Made by a program: the position numbers and the translations under genes. The notes under the pieces are model-generated. The model made no database searches, was not told the origin of the DNA, and worked only from the letters and a program-made list of their open reading frames with translations. Shown piece by piece: positions 45,625 through 54,737 of a DNA stretch of 64,000 bases. Source of the DNA: Bacteroidales bacterium (GTDB lineage: Bacteria; Bacteroidota; Bacteroidia; Bacteroidales; TTA-H9); assembly GCA_030656615.1 (NCBI GenBank), contig JAUSOY010000078.1:95910-159909 (forward strand), read 5' to 3'. Each line of letters starts with the position of its first letter. The first letter of the stretch is position 1.

Positions 45625-47334
45625 ATGAAAATACTGTTCACCATAGTATTCTTTCTCGCATTTCAAATGGTTTTTTCAGAAGGTTCAAAACAACTTGCAC
45701 CCAATGGAGAAATATGCAGGTTAAGGGCATCCAGAGCAAATGACAATTATGGTAATTTTGCTACATTGGAAGCACCGGAATATGCACGCTTACAATTTTC
45801 AATTTTAAATATTACAGAAAGAGTATATTTTGGTTTTAAAGCTCCAACAACCGCTATTACATACAACATTAAAGATTCACTTGGAATTGTTAAAGCCACA
45901 GGCACCCTTCCAACTACTAATTTATCAAACGGTTATATCAATACTTGGGCAGAGGCGAATCTTGGGCCTAATACGATAGCCATAGGAGGTTATCCTCCCC
46001 TGACCTTTAATCCGCCATTTCCGGGTAAGTTTTACATTGAATTTTTATTTACAGGTGCAAATACAAGAGAATTTGACCTTTTTGATATCACGGTGGCTAC
46101 CGCTACAAATGTGGCTATCAATGGAAGGGTTTGGTCAAAAAAGTGGAATCTTACTACGGGCTCCTTTGGTAATTTATATAAATGCAAAATGTATCCCTAT
46201 TCCAATGACCGTATAGTTACAGAGATCGACTTCAACGGAATCGCACCTTATACATATACAGTTTCATGCAATCCTAAGGGTTGCGATCCTCTTCAGCCAT
46301 TTCTTTTGTCAAGGAGATCGAGAACGGGCTCGGCTGTATATGCCGAATACCCCATTTTTCTTAATAATCCGGATGTCGGAATGTTCCCTACTGGAGTCAT
46401 TGGCTCTGTGGACTCTATACACACCCAGAACGAGTGCGATGGTAATCTCGACTTCTTGGTTTATGTTAACAAATCAGGGACTGTTGATATCATGCTGGAT
46501 ATTAATCCGTTGCCAGGATTCCAGCCAGAGGATATCAGCCTCAACGATTCTGTGTATTCAGGAATTGCAAACATCATAAACTGGAACGGATTAAACGGTC
46601 TGGGGGTTCCTGTTCCAAATGGCACCACCATTAGTATCATTGTTTCCTACGTCAACGGACTGACGAATCTTCCGATGTATGATGTAGAAAATGACGTTGC
46701 TTTTGGGGTTGATTATAAGGGCTTAAAAATAAGCCTTATTCGACCTTCTGGTCCAAAACCTTTGGTATACTGGGATGATGCCCAAGTTGGCGGAACTGTA
46801 AACCTGACCGGTTGTAATTTGGCTATAGGATGTCATAGTTGGGGGAACTCTGTCGGCAACAATAATACCATTAACACATGGTGGTATTCGGTTAGTATGT
46901 CTATGGCCCCTGTGAATCTTCAATTCAGGAGGTCTAATTATTATGAAGTTTCTGCGAGTATATGTGAAGGTGATTCATCGTTAATTAATGGTATTTGGCA
47001 AACAACAAGTGGAATGTATTATGACAGTCTGATTAATTTCATGGGATGCGACAGCGTACATGCCACAAATTTAACGGTTAAACCTTCCCCTAACATCAAT
47101 ATTGGGAACGATGCCCATATTTGTCAGGGAAATTCAGTGGTTTATGATGCCGGAACCAATGTAAATATACAGTCGTACCTCTGGAATACTTCTGCTATTA
47201 CTCAAACAATTACAGCTTCTACTTCGGGTACATATTCTTGTTTGGTAACGTACAATAATCTCTGTCAGAAATCCGATTCAGCTGTGCTGATTGTTTCTCC
47301 TTTACCGCCTTCGCAACTAATTAAGCATAATTAA
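45625..47334 (+). CDS. Tandem-paralogue surface protein 2 (LIKHN tail)
   Basis: A 569-residue paralogue of the preceding protein, same domain order: signal peptide about 1-18 with mature end EGSKQLAP, N-terminal beta domain (YFGFKAP, YIEFLFTG), then INGRVWSKKW, DFNGIAPYTY, SCNPKGCDP, PIFLNNPDVGMFPTG, DINPLPGFQPEDISL, NWNGLNGLGVPVPNG, YVNGLTNLPMYDVE, IRPSGPKPLVYWDDA and GCHSW with NTINTWWYS, ASICEGDS, GCDSV, the Ig-like module (INIGNDAHICQG) and tail LIKHN. It differs from its neighbours by a CNPKGCDPLQPF segment in place of the NTGNF pattern. The gap to the previous gene is 45 bp, without a terminator, so co-transcription is likely. Function unknown. Confidence 0.85.
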   Translation: MKILFTIVFFLAFQMVFSEGSKQLAPNGEICRLRASRANDNYGNFATLEAPEYARLQFSILNITERVYFGFKAPTTAITYNIKDSLGIVKATGTLPTTNLSNGYINTWAEANLGPNTIAIGGYPPLTFNPPFPGKFYIEFLFTGANTREFDLFDITVATATNVAINGRVWSKKWNLTTGSFGNLYKCKMYPYSNDRIVTEIDFNGIAPYTYTVSCNPKGCDPLQPFLLSRRSRTGSAVYAEYPIFLNNPDVGMFPTGVIGSVDSIHTQNECDGNLDFLVYVNKSGTVDIMLDINPLPGFQPEDISLNDSVYSGIANIINWNGLNGLGVPVPNGTTISIIVSYVNGLTNLPMYDVENDVAFGVDYKGLKISLIRPSGPKPLVYWDDAQVGGTVNLTGCNLAIGCHSWGNSVGNNNTINTWWYSVSMSMAPVNLQFRRSNYYEVSASICEGDSSLINGIWQTTSGMYYDSLINFMGCDSVHATNLTVKPSPNINIGNDAHICQGNSVVYDAGTNVNIQSYLWNTSAITQTITASTSGTYSCLVTYNNLCQKSDSAVLIVSPLPPSQLIKHN

Positions 47335-47386
47335 CCAGCGATTTTAATATCTTTGGAAATTTCCAATCGCAAAATAATTGTAAAAC

Positions 47387-49120
47387 GTGCACTATTATCG
47401 ACTTCTACTTACCAATTGTCTACTTCTAATTTCAATTTTTTCATGTTTATCAGGTTTTGCAGAAGGAACAAGAGAAATTCAACCAACGGAACCTACTCCC
47501 GGGCAGCAGGTTGCACTAAGAGCAGCATATGAAAATACCTGGGGAACATTTGCCACACCCGTTGCCCCCGCAACGAATCGTCTACAATTTACAATAGCCT
47601 CTACGACCGAAATCGTCTATTTTGGATTTCAAAATAGTGGTACGACAAACTACGCAGTTAAAGACTCCGTTGGAAATACCTTGCTATCGGGTCTGTTACC
47701 AACATCAGCACCAAATCCGGGTTATATATCAACCTTTAATGAAGCTGTTGCAGGCCCAAAACCTGTAAACCCTGCCGGCTATCAGCCATTGATTTTCAAT
47801 CCTCCCTTTACCGGTCATTTTTACATAGAATTCTGGTGGTCTCCCGCTTCAGGTACACGTATCTTCAACTTTTTTGATGTAAGTGTTTGTACTCCTGCCA
47901 ATATTGAAATCAAAGGAAGAGTCTGGTCGAAAAACTGGCAGATAAACTGTTCGCCAACCTCTAAACCTTTTATGGGTACGATGTTTCCTTATACAAATGA
48001 CCGGGTAGTAACTTCCATTGGTTTTAATGGTATGGCACCGGCATTATTTACGGTTGCATGTAATCCTACCGGCTGTGATAACACCGGAAACTTTATTAAT
48101 GACCGGAAATCCCGAACCGGGAATGTAACCTATCCCGAATATAAAATTTTCCTGAACGACCCTGATATAAATGTGTTTCCTACAGGCGTTCTTGGTGGAG
48201 TAGATTCAATCACTACAGACAACCATTGCAATGGTGACCTTGATTTTCTGATTTACGTTAATAAATCAGGTGTGGCTGATATCTTGCTAAACATTAACCC
48301 TTTACCAGGTGTACAACCAGAAGATATCAATCTGAGTGATTCCGTAATTAATACGAATGTTACTGTGATAACCTGGGATGGTTTGGATGGACTTGGAAAT
48401 CCTGTACCCAGCGGCACAACGATATCTATTGAAGTAACCTATATTAACGGTCTCACTCATCTTCCAATGTATGACGTTGAATACAGCGCAACAACCTGGA
48501 AAGGATTTATTGTTGATTTAATTCGTCCGGCAGGAACAAAACCCAAGGTTTTTTGGGATGATTCAATGTTACCAGGTGGCACCGTAAATCTGGATGGTTG
48601 TGTTAACCCGGTAGGATGTCATTCTTGGGGCAATTCTGTTGGTAATGTTAATACAGTCAACACTTGGTGGTTTGCCCTAAGTACAAGTATTACTCCCTTC
48701 GATGTGGTTTATCGCAGAAACGAAACTCGCAACTATTACAATACGATTTGTGAGGGCGATAGTATTCATATTCTCAGTCAGTGGATTTCCGTTACCGATA
48801 TACTATATGATAGCACCTATAATATTATGGGTTGTGATAGCGTGAATATTTACCATGTACTTTCATTACCTGCCTCACCACTCGATTTAGGACCTGATAC
48901 CCTCATATGCAACGGCGAATCAGTTATTTTTGATGCTGGTGCCAGCCCCGATATTCAAGGGTATTTATGGAACACCAGTGTTATTACTCAAACCATTACG
49001 GCCACAACTACTGGTACATATTCATGCTTAGTAACATACTTCAATGGATGCCAGAAATCCAATTCCGTAGAGCTTTTCGTTTCCGATCTCCCGCCGCCTC
49101 TATTTATTAATCATGATTGA
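47387..49120 (+). CDS. Tandem-paralogue surface protein 3 (FINHD tail)
   Basis: A 577-residue paralogue. Start is GTG 47387, which gives a complete signal peptide of about 25 residues with mature end EGTREIQP. The conserved block is present: KGRVWSKNW, GFNGMAPALF, ACNPTGCDNTGNF, KIFLNDPDINVFPTG, NINPLPGVQPEDINL, TWDGLDGLGNPVPSG, YINGLTHLPMYDVE, IRPAGTKPKVFWDDS, GCHSW and NTVNTWWFA. The C-terminal Ig-like module (LDLGPDTLICNG, YLWNTS, GTYSCLV) ends LPPPLFINHD, the only tail with Asp last. A TATCTTTG at 47348-47355 could be a -7 element but lacks a good upstream TTG. Closest to paralogue 2 in the last 80 residues (both YLWNTS ... GTYSCLVTY). Confidence 0.85.
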   Translation: MHYYRLLLTNCLLLISIFSCLSGFAEGTREIQPTEPTPGQQVALRAAYENTWGTFATPVAPATNRLQFTIASTTEIVYFGFQNSGTTNYAVKDSVGNTLLSGLLPTSAPNPGYISTFNEAVAGPKPVNPAGYQPLIFNPPFTGHFYIEFWWSPASGTRIFNFFDVSVCTPANIEIKGRVWSKNWQINCSPTSKPFMGTMFPYTNDRVVTSIGFNGMAPALFTVACNPTGCDNTGNFINDRKSRTGNVTYPEYKIFLNDPDINVFPTGVLGGVDSITTDNHCNGDLDFLIYVNKSGVADILLNINPLPGVQPEDINLSDSVINTNVTVITWDGLDGLGNPVPSGTTISIEVTYINGLTHLPMYDVEYSATTWKGFIVDLIRPAGTKPKVFWDDSMLPGGTVNLDGCVNPVGCHSWGNSVGNVNTVNTWWFALSTSITPFDVVYRRNETRNYYNTICEGDSIHILSQWISVTDILYDSTYNIMGCDSVNIYHVLSLPASPLDLGPDTLICNGESVIFDAGASPDIQGYLWNTSVITQTITATTTGTYSCLVTYFNGCQKSNSVELFVSDLPPPLFINHD

Positions 49121-49204
49121 GCAGGATTAAACCTTTGCCTTGGGAATGTATCGAAAAATGCGGACTTTTGAACGTTCTAAGTTTTTGTCAAAAACAAATA
49201 GCCC

Positions 49205-50971
49205 ATGGGTAAAACTACCGCGTTGTATTTCATTCTATTTTGTTTGTTTTTGTCTGCTGCGGATAGTAAAGCTGAAGGAACCAAGCAACTGATTCCACTG
49301 GCATCCGATTCAGCACGTGGAATTGTAATGTTATCAAAGGGAATTCAGGGAGGAAATGAATACGGTTATTTTGCTGTTCCCGAAGCCAGTGCCGATAATC
49401 GCTTATGGTTCACGATATCTAATGTTGGGGAAAAGGTTTATTATGGATTTAGAAAAGTAACGGCCTCCAAAACCATCAGTTATGTAATAAAAAATGCTGC
49501 AGGGATAATACAAACGGGCACTTCCGGTAATATTCCAACCAGCGGTCCGGGTTACATTTCCTCTTACAACCGGGCTATTCTTGGTCCTGCTGCCATTACG
49601 GCAGGAGGCTATAATGCATTAACATTCACTCCGATAGCCTCAGGCAATTACTATCTCGAATTTGATTATTCAACAGGTTTTCCAGCTGCCGACGAAAAAT
49701 TACGATATCTCGATATTACTGTGGCTTCATCATCCAATGTGGTCATTAACGGAAGAGTATGGTCAAAAAACTGGTTTCTATCAACCGAAGGTGGAACCGG
49801 TTATTTATTCCGTGGTAAAATGTTTGCATATTCCGACGACCAAATTGTAACCCAAATAGATTTTAATGGCATGGGACCATATTTTTTTCGGGTAGCGTGC
49901 AATCCTTCAGGCTGCGTAAATACCGGAAATTTTAACACAGATCGGCGCTCTCGTTCTGGAAATTTTACTTACGAAAAATACAAGATCTTTTTGAATAACC
50001 CGGACGTGAATACGTATCCTACAGGAATCCTTGGCCAAGTTTTATCGGTAACTTCCAGCAACGACTGCGATGGCACCCTCGATATTAATATGTGGGTTAA
50101 TAAAAGTGGAAATGTGGATATCCTTCTGAATATAAACCCTTTGCCCGGTTATCAATCCGAGGATGTTGTTCTTTCCGATTCCGTTTACGAAGAAATGCTA
50201 AATACCATAACTTGGAATGGTTTGAATGGGTTGGGTGTTCAGGTTGCCAATGGAACCACTTTCAATATTGTGGTTACTTACATTAATGGCCTCACCAATC
50301 TGCCCATGTATGATGTAGAATATAATCCGGCGGGTTGGACTGGTTTTAAAATAGATTTAATCAGGCCTGTGGGAGTTAAACCAAAGGTATATTGGGATGA
50401 CTCATTGATTCCCTCGGGTACGGTTAATTTTGACGGGTGTAATAATCTTGCAGGATGTCACCCCTGGCCTCCAGGAACGGGTGCTTCTTCCTATGGTGAT
50501 GTTAAAACCATCAATACCTGGTGGTATTCACTCAGTACAACTATGGCTCCCATCACCCTTACATATCGTATTTCGCATTACTTCGAAACCAATCACACGC
50601 TTTGCTGGGGTGATAGTATTTTATTATTTGGTCAATATCAGCACACTACAGGTACCTATTACGATAGCTTACTTAATATAATGGGATGCGACAGTGTATA
50701 TGCTGTTCATCTAACTGTTAACCCTATTCCTCCGGTCAATTTGGGTAATGATACCACCATTTGTCAGGGTGAATTTATTGCCATTGACGCTGGGTATAAC
50801 CCCAGTTGGGAATATCTTTGGAATACAGGTGCAAACAATCATAGTATAAACGTAACGGTATCAGGCACATACTCCGTGGTGGTTGGTAATGAATTTGGTT
50901 GTAATAATTCAGATGCCATTGAAGTTTTTGTGGCTCCACTCCCACCACCAGCCCTGATAAGGCATAATTGA
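49205..50971 (+). CDS. Tandem-paralogue surface protein 4 (LIRHN tail)
   Basis: A 588-residue paralogue and the last of the tandem set. Signal peptide about 1-23 with mature end EGTKQLIP. Conserved block: NGRVWSKNW, DFNGMGPYFF, ACNPSGCVNTGNF, KIFLNNPDVNTYPTG, NINPLPGYQSEDVVL, TWNGLNGLGVQVANG, YINGLTNLPMYDVE, IRPVGVKPKVYWDDS, GCHPW and KTINTWWYS with a slightly longer PPGTGASSYGD insert between the last two. The end is the Ig-like module (VNLGNDTTICQG, YLWNTG, GTYSVVV) and LPPPALIRHN. The gap of 84 bp before it contains a GTTTTTG-TC-AAAAAC mini-palindrome. The following 374 bp are non-coding with small repeats. Confidence 0.85.
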   Translation: MGKTTALYFILFCLFLSAADSKAEGTKQLIPLASDSARGIVMLSKGIQGGNEYGYFAVPEASADNRLWFTISNVGEKVYYGFRKVTASKTISYVIKNAAGIIQTGTSGNIPTSGPGYISSYNRAILGPAAITAGGYNALTFTPIASGNYYLEFDYSTGFPAADEKLRYLDITVASSSNVVINGRVWSKNWFLSTEGGTGYLFRGKMFAYSDDQIVTQIDFNGMGPYFFRVACNPSGCVNTGNFNTDRRSRSGNFTYEKYKIFLNNPDVNTYPTGILGQVLSVTSSNDCDGTLDINMWVNKSGNVDILLNINPLPGYQSEDVVLSDSVYEEMLNTITWNGLNGLGVQVANGTTFNIVVTYINGLTNLPMYDVEYNPAGWTGFKIDLIRPVGVKPKVYWDDSLIPSGTVNFDGCNNLAGCHPWPPGTGASSYGDVKTINTWWYSLSTTMAPITLTYRISHYFETNHTLCWGDSILLFGQYQHTTGTYYDSLLNIMGCDSVYAVHLTVNPIPPVNLGNDTTICQGEFIAIDAGYNPSWEYLWNTGANNHSINVTVSGTYSVVVGNEFGCNNSDAIEVFVAPLPPPALIRHN

Positions 50972-51053
50972 GGTAATCGGGCAATGGATTATTGATTATT
51001 TCCTATTGTAAAAGATTGAATTGACAATTGCAGGAATTTATACCGTTAAAGGT

Positions 51054-51134
51054 CAATGCAGACACTTCGCTTCGCTCAGTGTGACAATGCAGACACTTCG
51101 CTTTGCTCAGTGTGACAATGCGGGCACTTCGCGG
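51054..51134. repeat. 31-bp tandem repeat, 2.6 copies, with internal inverted repeat
   Basis: Units at 51054-51084 and 51085-51115 differ at one base (CTTCGCTT versus CTTTGCTC region); a partial third is at 51116-51134. Each contains ACACTTCGC ... CTCAGTGTG, whose ends (CACT/AGTG) are inverted. Similar TTCGCTCAGTGTGACA elements are dispersed between genes in many Bacteroidota genomes. Confidence 0.8.
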
Positions 51135-51145
51135 AATTGATGTTT

Positions 51146-51184
51146 CATCACATCATCACTTTATCACTTCATCACTTCATCACC
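51146..51184. repeat. Imperfect ATCACTT(C/T) microsatellite
   Basis: About four imperfect 9-bp units of the TCATCACTT type in tandem, directly after the 31-bp repeat. Slippage could change the spacing between the two transcription units. Confidence 0.6.
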
Positions 51185-51295
51185 CAATAACCCTTATTCC
51201 TAAATTAGCATTTAACTTCCTTCCCTCTCATTTCGTTTGTTTTAAACTGAATTTGTTAATAATCCTTAAATCTTTGATTTATTAGAATTTAGGTA

Positions 51296-51325
51296 TTGTA
51301 GAATTCAATTTGCTTCATAAATTTG
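51296..51325 (+). promoter_or_regulatory. Canonical Bacteroidota promoter
   Basis: TTG at 51296-51298, then 19 bp, then TAAATTTG (51318-51325). The transcript would start at about 51332, which rules out the upstream in-frame start at 51310 and supports ATG 51346. Confidence 0.75.
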
Positions 51326-51345
51326 CCACCAAAATTGGTCATTTT

Positions 51346-52668
51346 ATGAAGCTGTATTACAAGCAGTTATTAAGCTTATTCGTTGCATTATTTTGTCTGC
51401 CATTTGTAGCAAGTTCTCAGAATTCGACTTGCAATACATCCTCTGTATTTTGTAGTGCTAACACCATAACCTATCCGGCCGGGGTTGGTACTGGTTCAGC
51501 TCCAGCCGGGCCATGTTACCAATGCCTCAGTACCAGGCCGAATCCTGCTTGGTTTTATATGCAGATGCAGAATAATGGCAACGTAACCATTAAGATCGAG
51601 AGCTCTAATCCACCCAGAGATATCGATTTTATTCTTTGGGGCCCGTTCGATAACCCCACCAGTCCATGTTTGGCCGGGCTAACTTGCGATAAAGTAGAGG
51701 ATTGTAGTTATTCGGGTGCTTCCACAGAATATGCCGATATTACCGGTGGACTGGCCGGCGAATTTTACATTCTGATGATTACCAATTATTCAAATCAAGC
51801 GACCACTATCACATTTTCTCAAACAAATCTGGAGGCGCCCGGAGCGGGTGGCCTTAACTGCAATATTGTATTTGAATGTACTGTTGTAGACATCTTTACC
51901 AGTGTTAGTGACTGCAATAGCACAAACAATACATATACAGTAAGTGGGCATATTAATTTCACAAACCCACCCACTACCGGCACACTGATGATAACAGATA
52001 ATAGCGGTATCTCACAAATATTCTATCCACCTTTTACCAGTCCACGAACGTATTCATTATCAGGAATACCCTGTGATGGGCTTGCACATCAACTTACGGC
52101 TACTTTTTCAGCCAATGACCTTTGTACCCGTATTGAATCATACAATGCCCCAACGTCGTTATGCGCCAATGCCATTATAAAAGGTGGTGGCGATGCCTGT
52201 GCCGGAACTCCTGTTCCTGTAACCATTACAATGACCGGTGGACCACCCCCTTATACTTTTACTTATGCCATTAACGGTATAAATCAGCCGCCTGTAATAA
52301 ATTATAACAGCACATCACCATACATCATCAATGCTACTACAGAGGGCACCTATACATTAGTGAGTGTTACGAATGGTACCTGTTCGGGTGTTTTAAATGG
52401 GAGTGCTGTAGTAGGACAATGGCCCCTGCCAGTTATAAACCTGAACAACGAATATACTGCTTGTCAAGGCACACCCATTATGCTGGATGCTGGTCCAGGG
52501 TTTATACAGTATAATTGGAATACAGGAGCCATCACCCAAAGTATTTTTGCCACGCTACCGGGCTCTTATTCCGTAACGGTTAAAAACAATCTTAACTGCC
52601 TGTCCACAAAAAACATTAATATAATCCACCACCTCCTTCCCGGCAGTTTAAATATTCGTCATCAATAA
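51346..52668 (+). CDS. Secreted Cys-rich protein with Ig-like C-terminal module and NIRHQ tail
   Basis: A 440-residue secreted protein of unknown function. The frame extends to 51310, but ATG 51346 is chosen because it lies just after the predicted transcription start and gives a clean signal peptide (LYYKQLLSLFVALFCLPFVA). The N-domain (about 24-170) has STCNTSSVFCSANTITYPAG and PAWFYMQMQNNGNVTIKI, a layout seen in Bacteroidota surface proteins annotated only as secreted. A middle beta domain and an Ig-like unit with GTCSG follow, then the terminal Ig-like module (INLNNEYTACQG, YNWNTG, GSYSVTV) and LLPGSLNIRHQ at the end. It opens the second half of the island. Confidence 0.82.
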   Translation: MKLYYKQLLSLFVALFCLPFVASSQNSTCNTSSVFCSANTITYPAGVGTGSAPAGPCYQCLSTRPNPAWFYMQMQNNGNVTIKIESSNPPRDIDFILWGPFDNPTSPCLAGLTCDKVEDCSYSGASTEYADITGGLAGEFYILMITNYSNQATTITFSQTNLEAPGAGGLNCNIVFECTVVDIFTSVSDCNSTNNTYTVSGHINFTNPPTTGTLMITDNSGISQIFYPPFTSPRTYSLSGIPCDGLAHQLTATFSANDLCTRIESYNAPTSLCANAIIKGGGDACAGTPVPVTITMTGGPPPYTFTYAINGINQPPVINYNSTSPYIINATTEGTYTLVSVTNGTCSGVLNGSAVVGQWPLPVINLNNEYTACQGTPIMLDAGPGFIQYNWNTGAITQSIFATLPGSYSVTVKNNLNCLSTKNINIIHHLLPGSLNIRHQ

Positions 52669-52719
52669 TGTATTTACATCACAAAGTTTTGTATATTCGG
52701 CTCGGATAACCTGAGCAAA

Positions 52720-54315
52720 ATGACAAATATTTTTAAAGGACGGCTAATAACGAATACTGCATTCATACTCGTATTTCTTACTTTTTTGGCTGATGTTCAT
52801 GCACAGCAGTTTAACGACAGTATCCAACAAAAGAAATCGCTCTCAATGGGTGAAATTCTGCGGGAAGGACGGCGGGATACTGATTTGTTATGCCAAGATA
52901 TTATCGCATATCTGGATACCAATGCATGTATACCCGTACCAGAAGTTTTGGGAAGCTACTTATACTTTCGATTATGCTTAGGCGACAGCATTAATTTTAT
53001 TGCCGGAGGTATTTATCCACAAAATGGAACATCCTATACCCAACACGATACCCTCTGCACATATCACTGGGATTTTGGCGACGGAAGTAATGCCGTTACC
53101 AACACTTCGTCGGTATGGCATGCATACGACTCCGCCAGAGGATATGAAATGAGTGTTTTTCTGAAAGACACAAATAATTGTATTAGTTTGCCAATGATTG
53201 CCCGTGTTACAGTTTCCAACTCACCCATAATCCAGATGTTAATCCCTGCACCCATTTGTAAGGGTGATACAGCCGCCATTACCGCTTCCTCCATTGCCAA
53301 TTTTACCCCTTATTCGTATAGTCAGATAAGTTCTCAGAAATTTGATAGTATTATGTTCATCCCCGATGGACCCAACTGCAATCCGGCAAACCCATGTTAT
53401 AATACCGACGTTTATTTTACCTCTTTCACACCAGGGCAAACCATTACCAATGCCAGTGATATACAATCGGTATGTGTATTTATGGAGCATTCGTATGTGG
53501 GTGATCTGGAATTCACGGTCATATGCCCGAATAATCAAGAGGCTATTGTTAAGAAATTTATTAATTGGGGTGGTGCTGATATGGGGATTCGTGGAACCCC
53601 GGATAGTGGTTGTAATCCGAAAAACAATCCAATAGGAACACCCTGGAATTATTGTTGGAGCGAAATCTATCCAAATATTGGCACCATCAATGCAAATGCA
53701 GGGCTTGCGCGCCTCGATTCTACGGATAGGACCAATAATTTAAAATACTACCTTCCTGATTCCTCATTCACCAAACTGATAGGATGCCCGCTAAATGGCC
53801 GCTGGACCATAGAAATTTGTGATACATGGGCAGTAGATAACGGCTATATTTTCGAATGGACGATGAATCTCGATCCTTCTCTACTGCCCCAAAGTTGGGG
53901 ATATACTGCCGGAATTGATTCGATATACATCACCGGGCCGGGAATCACCGGAGTTAGTGGTGGCATCACATACATTTCGCCTGCCGATACAGGAATCTAT
54001 AATTATCTTATCACATTTGTGGATGAATATGGATGTGCATGGTCTAATACATTCAAGTTACGAGTAAACCCATTACCCCCCATTAACCTTGGGAATGATA
54101 CGCTTACTTGTGCTCCGGCCAGTTTCATATTAAATGGAGGTCCGGGAATGAATGCTTACCAATGGAGTACCGGTGCTACAACCCAAACGATAACGGTTAC
54201 ACAAACCGGAACATATCAGCTTACGATAACCGATGCCAATAATTGCCACTCCACGGATGCAATTGAAGTAAACATCATCGCACTGCCAGCTAATCAAGCG
54301 ATTAAACACCAATGA
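52720..54315 (+). CDS. Secreted PKD and proprotein-convertase P-domain protein with AIKHQ tail
   Basis: A 531-residue secreted protein. Signal peptide about 1-29 (cleavage near VHAQ); a PKD domain at about 85-165 (YHWDFGDGSN, WHAYDS, VTVSNSP); a P-domain-like region at about 215-385 with VCVFMEHSYVGDLEFTVICP, LNGRWTIEICDTWAVDNGY and FEWTMNLDP; a short Ig-like linker; and the terminal module (INLGNDTLTCAP, YQWSTG, GTYQLTI) ending ALPANQAIKHQ. P domains accompany proteases or stand alone as adhesion or binding units in bacterial surface proteins; no protease domain is present here. It is 51 bp downstream of the preceding gene, so they are likely co-transcribed. Confidence 0.87.
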   Translation: MTNIFKGRLITNTAFILVFLTFLADVHAQQFNDSIQQKKSLSMGEILREGRRDTDLLCQDIIAYLDTNACIPVPEVLGSYLYFRLCLGDSINFIAGGIYPQNGTSYTQHDTLCTYHWDFGDGSNAVTNTSSVWHAYDSARGYEMSVFLKDTNNCISLPMIARVTVSNSPIIQMLIPAPICKGDTAAITASSIANFTPYSYSQISSQKFDSIMFIPDGPNCNPANPCYNTDVYFTSFTPGQTITNASDIQSVCVFMEHSYVGDLEFTVICPNNQEAIVKKFINWGGADMGIRGTPDSGCNPKNNPIGTPWNYCWSEIYPNIGTINANAGLARLDSTDRTNNLKYYLPDSSFTKLIGCPLNGRWTIEICDTWAVDNGYIFEWTMNLDPSLLPQSWGYTAGIDSIYITGPGITGVSGGITYISPADTGIYNYLITFVDEYGCAWSNTFKLRVNPLPPINLGNDTLTCAPASFILNGGPGMNAYQWSTGATTQTITVTQTGTYQLTITDANNCHSTDAIEVNIIALPANQAIKHQ

Positions 54316-54737
54316 TTATTATTGGGAAGTTTTAATTCAGAAAATAAAATCAGATTTTCTTGGCCGCAGAATTTTCAAATGTTTGTAAAAGCATCGGATG
54401 AATAAATGAAATCCTGAAAAATCTTATTTGAGGTAGATATTTTTGCCATAATAAATTCGTAAAAATCCCATACTTTTCATTTGAAATAAAAACCAAATGC
54501 CAAATATTTACGTATAAAAATCCGCATTGTTAATAAACCTGGTTTTTTGTTGATAAAATCAGGCGATTACAGGCAAAAGTCACAATCAGGAAACAACCTT
54601 CTGCACTATCTGACTGTCTGTAAAATGGACGTTTTCGCTATATTGTCGTATATTTAATAAATATAGGCATTTTTTCGAAAACCTGATGTTGTTTTTAACA
54701 TTACTTATATAACTGAATTACAAGACATTATTATACT
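54316..54737. other. 422-bp intergenic region
   Basis: AT-rich, with no gene seen. A TATTTTTG near 54445 resembles a -7 element but has no upstream TTG at the proper distance. No terminator-like hairpin with a T tract was found. Confidence 0.4.

Larger units (their letters stand above)
50972..51345. other. 374-bp intergenic region with repeats and a promoter
   Basis: No gene. It contains a 31-bp tandem repeat (51054-51134), a TCATCACTT-type microsatellite (51146-51184) and, at its end, the promoter of the next gene. It divides the island into two likely transcripts (42041-50971 and 51346 onwards). Confidence 0.6.

Noticed and set aside
51054..51184. CRISPR-like array
   Set aside because: Units are directly adjacent without spacers and only 2.6 copies; a tandem intergenic repeat fits better.
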